This document shows positions 59,426-64,000 of a stretch of 64,000 nucleotides of DNA, piece after piece. The stretch is taken from contig CALYLW010000182.1 in NCBI GenBank assembly GCA_944989445.1, positions 1,054,501-1,118,500 of the forward strand. Reading direction: 5' to 3'. The notes under the pieces were generated by a model. That model was not told the origin of the DNA and searched no databases. It was given only the letters and a program-made list of their open reading frames with translations. Made by a program: the position numbers and the translations under genes. The first letter of the stretch is position 1, and the number at the start of each line of letters is the position of its first letter. Source of the stretch: Ampullaceana balthica (taxonomy: Eukaryota > Mollusca > Gastropoda > Lymnaeidae).

Positions 59426-60686
59426 CAGGCCTGCCAACCTGCCAAGAAAAAAAATCTGTAGAGGGGTCCACGCGCGGCGTTGCAGCACCCCACGGCGCTG
59501 GTTTAAGAACTACATACTAAATAAATATAAAGTAATAAGTTAAATCCATTAAGTCCATTATCTTTTAATTTAAGTGTCTACAGAACACCACAGAATACTG
59601 GAAATGTTTACATTGCATTCAGATACACGAGAGAATAACCATGTTTTTCACATATGAACAGAGGCTGCATAGTCCTAGAGTTCAGCTTTCCAGCACTTCC
59701 CTAGTGGCCTTTTTGAACTTGAACAGTTCTTTCGTCAATTGAAGTTAGCTTTGCTTTTAGATAAATATTAGTTTTTAGTTAGAAACTTTAGAAAGAGTAT
59801 CATTCATCCGAACTAACCGAATTAATGATTGCTCTTGTTTCATTGTAATGTTTCTGGAAACATTTCTTTGAATCTGGCATTAAAAAGATAGGTATTAGAA
59901 AAATCTTTATTTCTTCCAAAAAGTAGGATGGTAAATAAAACTTTCCATCTCATATCTGAATTTCCTATTCCTTCAAAAATAATAACAAAGTAATTGTTAA
60001 CAGATTGTAGATTCACTACTTTTACTTTACTAATCAGCAGTTGTAATTTTTGCATTAAAATTAAACTATTTTTTATTGTTATTGAACCCACCACTTTCAA
60101 AAGATAATTAGGTCTGGCACAGATTGCAAATGTTTCGCCACGACCACAGGCGAGTGTTTTTCCAAATACTGATACTGTTTCGAAAACGAATGTCCCAATG
60201 AGGGCCAATGACGTCTTTTCTTTATTTGTTTAGTTAGTAGACTAGTCTAGTCTTAGTACTAGTACAAACACTCTGAAGCTCAGTCACTGGAAAACCGTTT
60301 TTAGCAGCGTTCCTTACAAATACATCCATTTTTTTTTAATTTTAAGTCACAGAACAGCTGAATTTTTTTATATTTTTTTTTATTAGGCTGGTAAAAGGAA
60401 TAATGTACGATCGGATGGCCAACGAAGAAATAGTTAGATATCGCGGTTCGCTTGGATAACGGAAGTACAGGAAAAAACCTAGGAAGTGGCATTTTCATTT
60501 TCGAAATACATCACCGCCATTATTAGTATTAGCTTTTTCTTTTTATAATTTTTTCGCATTCGGATTTTTCATGGTGAATTTTTTTTTCTTCGGAAAATCG
60601 GGAGATTAAGGGTCTTATCGGGATTTCGTAAGCATGGGTAAAAAATCCGTATAATCCCGAAAAAATCGGGAGGGTTGGCAGGCCTG
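59426..60686. mobile_element. hAT-like element nested in the 3' LTR
   Basis: Ends CAGGCCTGCCAACC and GGTTGGCAGGCCTG are inverted repeats. The LTR sequence resumes on both sides (CCTTACATTAA left, CATTTATCC right), so the target duplication is short and imperfect, about CATTAA/CATTTA. It is 1261 bp. A 122-codon minus-strand ORF (59840-60208; starts MALIGTFVFETVSVFGKT) is not recognised and may be captured or random sequence. Confidence 0.7.
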
Positions 60687-60809
60687 CATTTATCCTCTCT
60701 CAGATCACGACCACGCACCATTACAATTCACAGCACAAATCATGTGTTTCATACTCGGTGAAGTCCTCGCATGCTCATACAATGTAAACACAACAACACG
60801 TCTCTCACA

Positions 60810-60819
60810 TCTCCCTTCT
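60810..60819 (-). promoter_or_regulatory. Polypurine tract
   Basis: AGAAGGGAGA on the minus strand directly abuts the start of the 3' LTR (TGTGAGAG), the standard position for plus-strand priming. Confidence 0.8.
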
Positions 60820-60935
60820 AACAAAAAAAAATGAATGACCCAGATTAGCAATAAGAAAACAATGCAAGTAAAACATCGAATAATTCAGTACATGAATTCC
60901 ATCACTGAATATTCAAATGTCTCTTCAAAGCACTG

Positions 60936-61244
60936 CATAGATTTATGTCTCTTTATCTGGGTATCTCGTTGACCTGTCTCCCATATCTTCTTGTTGTTGG
61001 CCCTTTCACTTGCTGAGGTGCGACTCTAGGTGATGACCCATAGATTTATGTCTCTTTATCTGGGTATCTCGTTGACCTGTCTCCCATATCTTGTTGTTGT
61101 TGGCCCTTTCACTTGCTGAGGTGCGACTCTAGGTGATGACCCATAGATTTATGTCTCTTTATCTGGGTATCTCGTTGACCTGTCTCCCATATCTTGTTGT
61201 TGTTGCTGGCCCTTTCGCTTGCTGAGGTGCGACTCTAGGTGAAG
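60936..61244. repeat. 103-bp tandem repeat, 3 copies
   Basis: Copies start at 60936, 61039 and about 61142 (CATAGATTTATGTCTCTTTA). They repeat the coding end of the integrase tail plus its stop codon. Confidence 0.93.
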
Positions 61245-61494
61245 ACCCATTTGTACTGACGCTGGGAGCGTGTACTGCTTGCTCTGTTTCTGGTGTGTCC
61301 AACTCAAAAATATCTGTCACACCTCTCCTTCCACCAAATGACTGTCTCAACATGTTGTTGTTTCGTGGGTATGTCACACCATCGTTAGTCTTAACGATGT
61401 ATGACCTTGGCGTATTTGCTGCTGACACGACGACTGCTGGCTGCCACAAGCCTTTAGGTTCTTTCTGCATATACCCCTTGCTTCCAGGCTGCAA
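61159..61494 (-). pseudogene. Gypsy integrase C-terminal tail
   Basis: KGLWQPAVVVSAANTPRSYI followed by VKTNDGVTYPRNNNMLRQ is the chromo/GPY-like tail typical of gypsy integrases. It ends QVNEIPR and a stop at 61159. The junction with protease near 61555-61565 marks loss of about the whole RT-RNase H-integrase core. The last 30 codons overlap a 103-bp triplication (60936-61244). Confidence 0.75.
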
Positions 61495-62085
61495 GTGTGT
61501 ACGTTTGTATGTTCTGTCTGATTCTGCTGTTGGGGCCTCTGATACTTGTTGCGTATCACGCCGACAATTTTAATGAGATTCAGCTGCTGACAAGCTTGCA
61601 GACCAAGAATCGGCTTTGAGTGTGTCTTGACTATTTGAAACTCCAGCATCTCTGTTTGATCTTTTATAGAGCATTTGATTGATGCTTTGCCTACAACAGG
61701 CAATGTTTCACCACTGTATGTGGTAAGCCTTGCTGTTGATTTCTGAATGCTTACCATTCTAAGTTGACAAAACAATCTGCATGGCAGAATATTTACTTGT
61801 GTCCCTGTGTCCAGTGTGAACACTACTTGTCTCTACTCAAGCACTGCTTTCCATTTATCACTCGTTCCGTGTTGCGTGGACACACTTCCTAAACAGAATG
61901 TTTCTTGACTACAGTCAACCTTATCTTCTAGTTGACCATTGACAACTTGTACAGGATCTGAATACTGTAGAAAAATGATTCCGTTTTCCACAGTTGTGGC
62001 ATAATTTTCCATAAGCAGGACATTTTCTAGGTTCATGTTTTTTGCCACAATATTTACACTTGCCTGCTTTCACGTGCTTGACATG
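61374..62085 (-). pseudogene. Gypsy nucleocapsid finger and protease
   Basis: It begins KAGKCKYCGKKHEPRKCP, a CCHC-type knuckle, then a second, incomplete knuckle CHNCGKRNHF lacking its last Cys. After a stop at 61833 the protease follows, in the ORF at 61374-61823: FTLDTGTQVNILP holds the DTG active site, then VVGKASIKCSI and ILGLQACQQLNLIKIVG. From about 61560 the frame runs across the deletion into integrase-tail DNA read out of frame. Confidence 0.8.
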
Positions 62086-62672
62086 TTAACTTGTTGACAT
62101 GTGCGCACTTGATTTCTCACATGTCTTTGAATTCACTCTTAGCACATGCTTTTCTTCATTTAAAGCTTTGCGTTGCCATTCCGATGTCTCAGCCGAACTG
62201 CATATAATTTCAGCCTTGTTTAAATTCAGGTCTAATTCTCTCAGTAATCTAGCCCTGAGGTATTCGTTATTCACTCCAGCCCCGATTCTGTCCTTCATCA
62301 GCGACTCTGTTAAATTTTTAAATTCACAAGACTTTGCTTTAAGTTTCAGGTCTGTCATGAAATTATCAAAACTTTCTCCCTCACCTTGATTCCTGGAGAA
62401 AACACACGTGTCTCTCGACTGTAACATTCTTTCTTGGCAAACAATAACTCGAATTTTCTTAAGAAACACTTTACTGAATGAAAATCCGTGTCACAATCGT
62501 CACATTCCTGTTCAGTCCATTGGAATGTATTGTACACTTCTACCGCTTCATGGCCTATCACATGCAGCAGTGTCATGCTCTGCACTTCTTTGCTTTTTGT
62601 GTCGAGTCCACTGGCCATCTTGTATATCTGGAAAGACTGTTTAAATCTTCCAGTTGTCAGCAATGTTTCCAT
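62086..62672 (-). pseudogene. Gypsy gag (capsid region)
   Basis: Two overlapping frames. The first includes MASGLDTKSKEVQSMTLLHV and LRKFELLFAKKECYSRETRVF. The second includes RNQGEGESFDNFMTDLKLKA, KSCEFKNLTESLMKDRIGAG and RLLRELDLNLNKAEIICSSAE. The segment FELLFxPKxN...GESxxxFxTxLxxLAxxCEF is characteristic of gypsy/Mag-like Gag. A frameshift lies around 62395-62400, inside VFS(R)NQGEG. It would have formed the particle shell. Gag start ATG is near 62618. Confidence 0.8.
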
Positions 62673-62716
62673 TTAGCTCCAGTGGTTGGGGTGTGGAGTC
62701 GGTCAATCTGACACCA

Positions 62717-62828
62717 TGTAATAGAACTTATGGCGTCCGTACTTCTAATTTGAGATCACACTTCTGACACCATATAATAGAACTTATGGCGTCCGTACTT
62801 CTAATTTGAGATCACACTTCTGACACCA
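62717..62828 (-). repeat. 56-bp duplication of LTR edge plus primer site
   Basis: Two copies (62717-62772 and 62773-62828) each contain TGTAATAGAACTTATGGCG, the LTR edge, and end ACTTCTGACACCA. A partial primer-site copy, CTGACACCA, precedes them at 62708-62716. The LTR edge in these copies resembles the 3' LTR more than the adjacent 5' LTR. Confidence 0.85.
62815..62828 (-). promoter_or_regulatory. Primer binding site (tRNA-Leu)
   Basis: Immediately next to the 5' LTR the minus strand reads TGGTGTCAGAAGTG, complementary to the 3' end of many eukaryotic tRNA-Leu species including the CCA tail. It would prime minus-strand cDNA synthesis. Confidence 0.75.
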
Positions 62829-63610
62829 TGTAATAGAACTTGCAAGTCAAGTAACAAGACATCAATACCTTGTTGTCTGGGTAACGATTGTCTTTAATCA
62901 ACTATACAATCAACTCTTTGTTACATTGTGAACCTTACAATTATAGCCAGCCATCCCCTCAGTTTACGACCTTACATTTATAGCCAGCCATCCCCTCAGA
63001 TCACAACCTTACAATTATAGCCAGCCATCCCCTCAGTTCACAACCTTACAATTATAGCCAGCCATCCCCTCAGTTCACAACCTTACAATTATAGCCAGCC
63101 ATCCCCTCAGTTCACGACCTTACAATTATAGCCAGCCATCCCCTCAGTTCACAACCTTACAATTATAGCCAGCCATCCCCTCAGTTCACAACCTTACAAT
63201 TATAGCCAGCCATCCCCTCAGTTCACAACCTTACAATTATAGCCAGCCATCCCCTCAGTTCACAACCTTACAATTATACCCAGCCATCCCCTCAGTTCAC
63301 GACCTTACAATTATAGCCAGCCATCCCCTCAGTTCACGACCTTACAATTATAGCCAGCCATCCCCTCAGTTCACAACCTTACAATTATAGCCAGCCATCC
63401 CCTCAGTTCACAACCTTACAATTATAGCCAGCCATCCCCTCAGTTCACAACCTTACAATTATACCCAGCCATCCCCTCAGTTCACGACCTTACAATTATA
63501 GCCAGCCATCCCCTCAGTTCACGACCACACACTATTACAATCACATGTTTCATACTCGGTCAAGTCCTCGCATGCTCATACAATGTAAACACAACAACAC
63601 GTCTCTCACA
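62829..63610 (-). repeat. 5' LTR, expanded by a minisatellite
   Basis: On the minus strand it starts TGTGAGAGACGTGTTGTTG and ends CAAGTTCTATTACA. 592 of its 782 bases are the 37-bp array at 62933-63525. The 3' LTR has only one degenerate unit, split by a hAT-like insertion. Confidence 0.85.
62933..63525. repeat. 37-bp minisatellite, 16 copies, inside the LTR
   Basis: Unit CCTTACAATTATAGCCAGCC plus ATCCCCTCAGTTCACAA. Variant units (TACCCAGCC; CACGAC) recur as a set at copies 10-11 and 15-16, five units apart, indicating a block duplication of about 185 bp. Contiguous head-to-tail units with no unique spacers exclude a CRISPR array. Confidence 0.95.
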
Positions 63611-63640
63611 CATACACAACATATCAATTTATGTACTCAC

Positions 63641-63739
63641 CAGTGGGTGTGCAGAACAAATTCAATAAAATTATGTTTGATTCATTCACATTATTTTCTT
63701 GTAATATTTTGACAGCTGTTATGACAGTGTTGCCTGTGC
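63641..63739 (-). CDS. UPRT: Uracil phosphoribosyltransferase homologue, penultimate exon
   Basis: A 99-bp exon between the acceptor TTTATATTCCAG and donor CACTG|GTGAGT. With one base from the previous exon it reads (S)TGNTVITAVKILQENNVN then ESNIILLNLFCTPT, and is completed by the next exon. STGNT belongs to the PRPP-binding loop of the phosphoribosyltransferase fold, and the hydrophobic strand IILLNLF follows, as in animal UPRT. Both ends are phase 1. The intron to the last exon is 4752 bp, of which 4405 bp is one LTR element. The original intron was therefore about 350 bp. Confidence 0.88.
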
Positions 63740-63867
63740 CTGGAATATAAACCAAACAGTTCAAAGTTTCATACAAGGTAAGTTACGTGTGATTGTAAAA
63801 TGATTAATACTTGCAGTAAATAGCATTTATAATTTTATCTTGTTTTTTTGCTGATCACTTTAAATAC
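63740..63867 (-). other. UPRT intron upstream of the penultimate exon
   Basis: Non-coding, AT-rich. It includes the acceptor tract of the exon at 63641-63739. No other exon is seen before the window ends. Confidence 0.5.
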
Positions 63868-64000
63868 TAGGGGTCTACCGATATATCGACACCGATATCT
63901 CGATATCGGCAGCATGTAAAGATCCCGATATTGACGTCACCGATATTTTTTTTACGTCAACAAAAAAAAACAAAACCCTATCATTTAGATTTACATTATC
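63868..64000. mobile_element. Start of a MITE cut by the window end
   Basis: From ACTAGGGGTCTACCGATATA onward, CGATAT motifs recur (TCGACACCGATATCTCGATA, CCGATATTGACGTCACCGAT). This GGGGT(C/G)TACCGATATATCG terminus is familiar from hAT-type MITEs. The other end is outside the window. Confidence 0.55.

Larger units (their letters stand above)
59206..63610 (-). mobile_element. Ty3/gypsy LTR retrotransposon, internally deleted
   Basis: Coding strand is minus: 5' LTR at 62829-63610, 3' LTR at 59206-60809, with TG...CA ends and a 4-bp target duplication CATA (59202-59205 and 63611-63614). The internal region has gag, zinc knuckle and protease, then jumps directly to an integrase C-terminal tail. 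RT, RNase H and the integrase core are gone. A primer site, polypurine tract and both LTRs survive. It sits in a UPRT intron, in the same transcriptional orientation as UPRT, with its 5' LTR 26 bp past the splice donor. Confidence 0.88.

Noticed and set aside
59840..60208. 122-codon ORF in the hAT-like element as a transposase
   Set aside because: No hAT transposase motif or other recognisable domain is visible.
62933..63525. CRISPR-like array
   Set aside because: The units are contiguous with no unique spacers, lie inside an LTR, and the genome is animal.

Overview
The window is AT-rich, intron-containing, transposon-dense animal DNA with no bacterial features. The content (an RNase H-bearing non-LTR element, an L2/CR1-type LINE tail, a Ty3/gypsy element with a tRNA-Leu primer site, hAT-, Harbinger- and Tc1-like MITEs, a metazoan UPRT gene, an acidic repeat protein) fits an invertebrate, probably a mollusc. 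That placement is inference.

Region 1 (1-18 kb) is a nest of repeats. A 4.2-kb I/R1-type LINE (545-4763, minus) sits inside a MITE-like repeat with a 13-bp target duplication. Then come a Harbinger-like element (7030-8886) holding a small hAT MITE, a microsatellite-flanked MITE (10145-10401), and a nearly complete 4.0-kb DNA transposon (10685-14661, 4-bp target duplication) whose transposase-like gene is split by a 718-bp retroposon. Last come two phase-1 exons of a secreted or membrane Ig-like gene (14935-16493).

Region 2 (about 18.0-37.87 kb) is a degraded, insertion-rich reverse complement of 4.57-17.9 kb, turning near 18.0 kb and ending exactly at a 47-N gap (37872-37918). I read it as a fold-back read or assembly artefact holding uncorrected sequence. 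ORFs in it should not be treated as genes. The Ig-like gene stops at the turn, so its remaining exons are missing.

Region 3 (37.9-64 kb) is clean sequence. A plus-strand gene (exons 38397-38501, 39230-39262, 40548-42554) encodes an acidic protein with seven RFKKP(F/Y)DD repeats, about 18 eight-residue EEPVEEKK-type repeats and an Arg-rich tail. I do not recognise it. Its first visible exon ends in a 63-bp tandem array that copies the splice donor and stays open in frame. Converging on it from the right is the 3' end of UPRT (uracil phosphoribosyltransferase homologue; minus-strand exons 63641-63739 and 58782-58888). Its intron has been invaded by a Ty3/gypsy element (59206-63610) that lost its RT/integrase core, carries a 16-copy minisatellite in one LTR and is itself split by a hAT-like element. 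The 42.6-58.8 kb interval is UTR or intergenic sequence with MITEs, a truncated LINE and many short tandem duplications.
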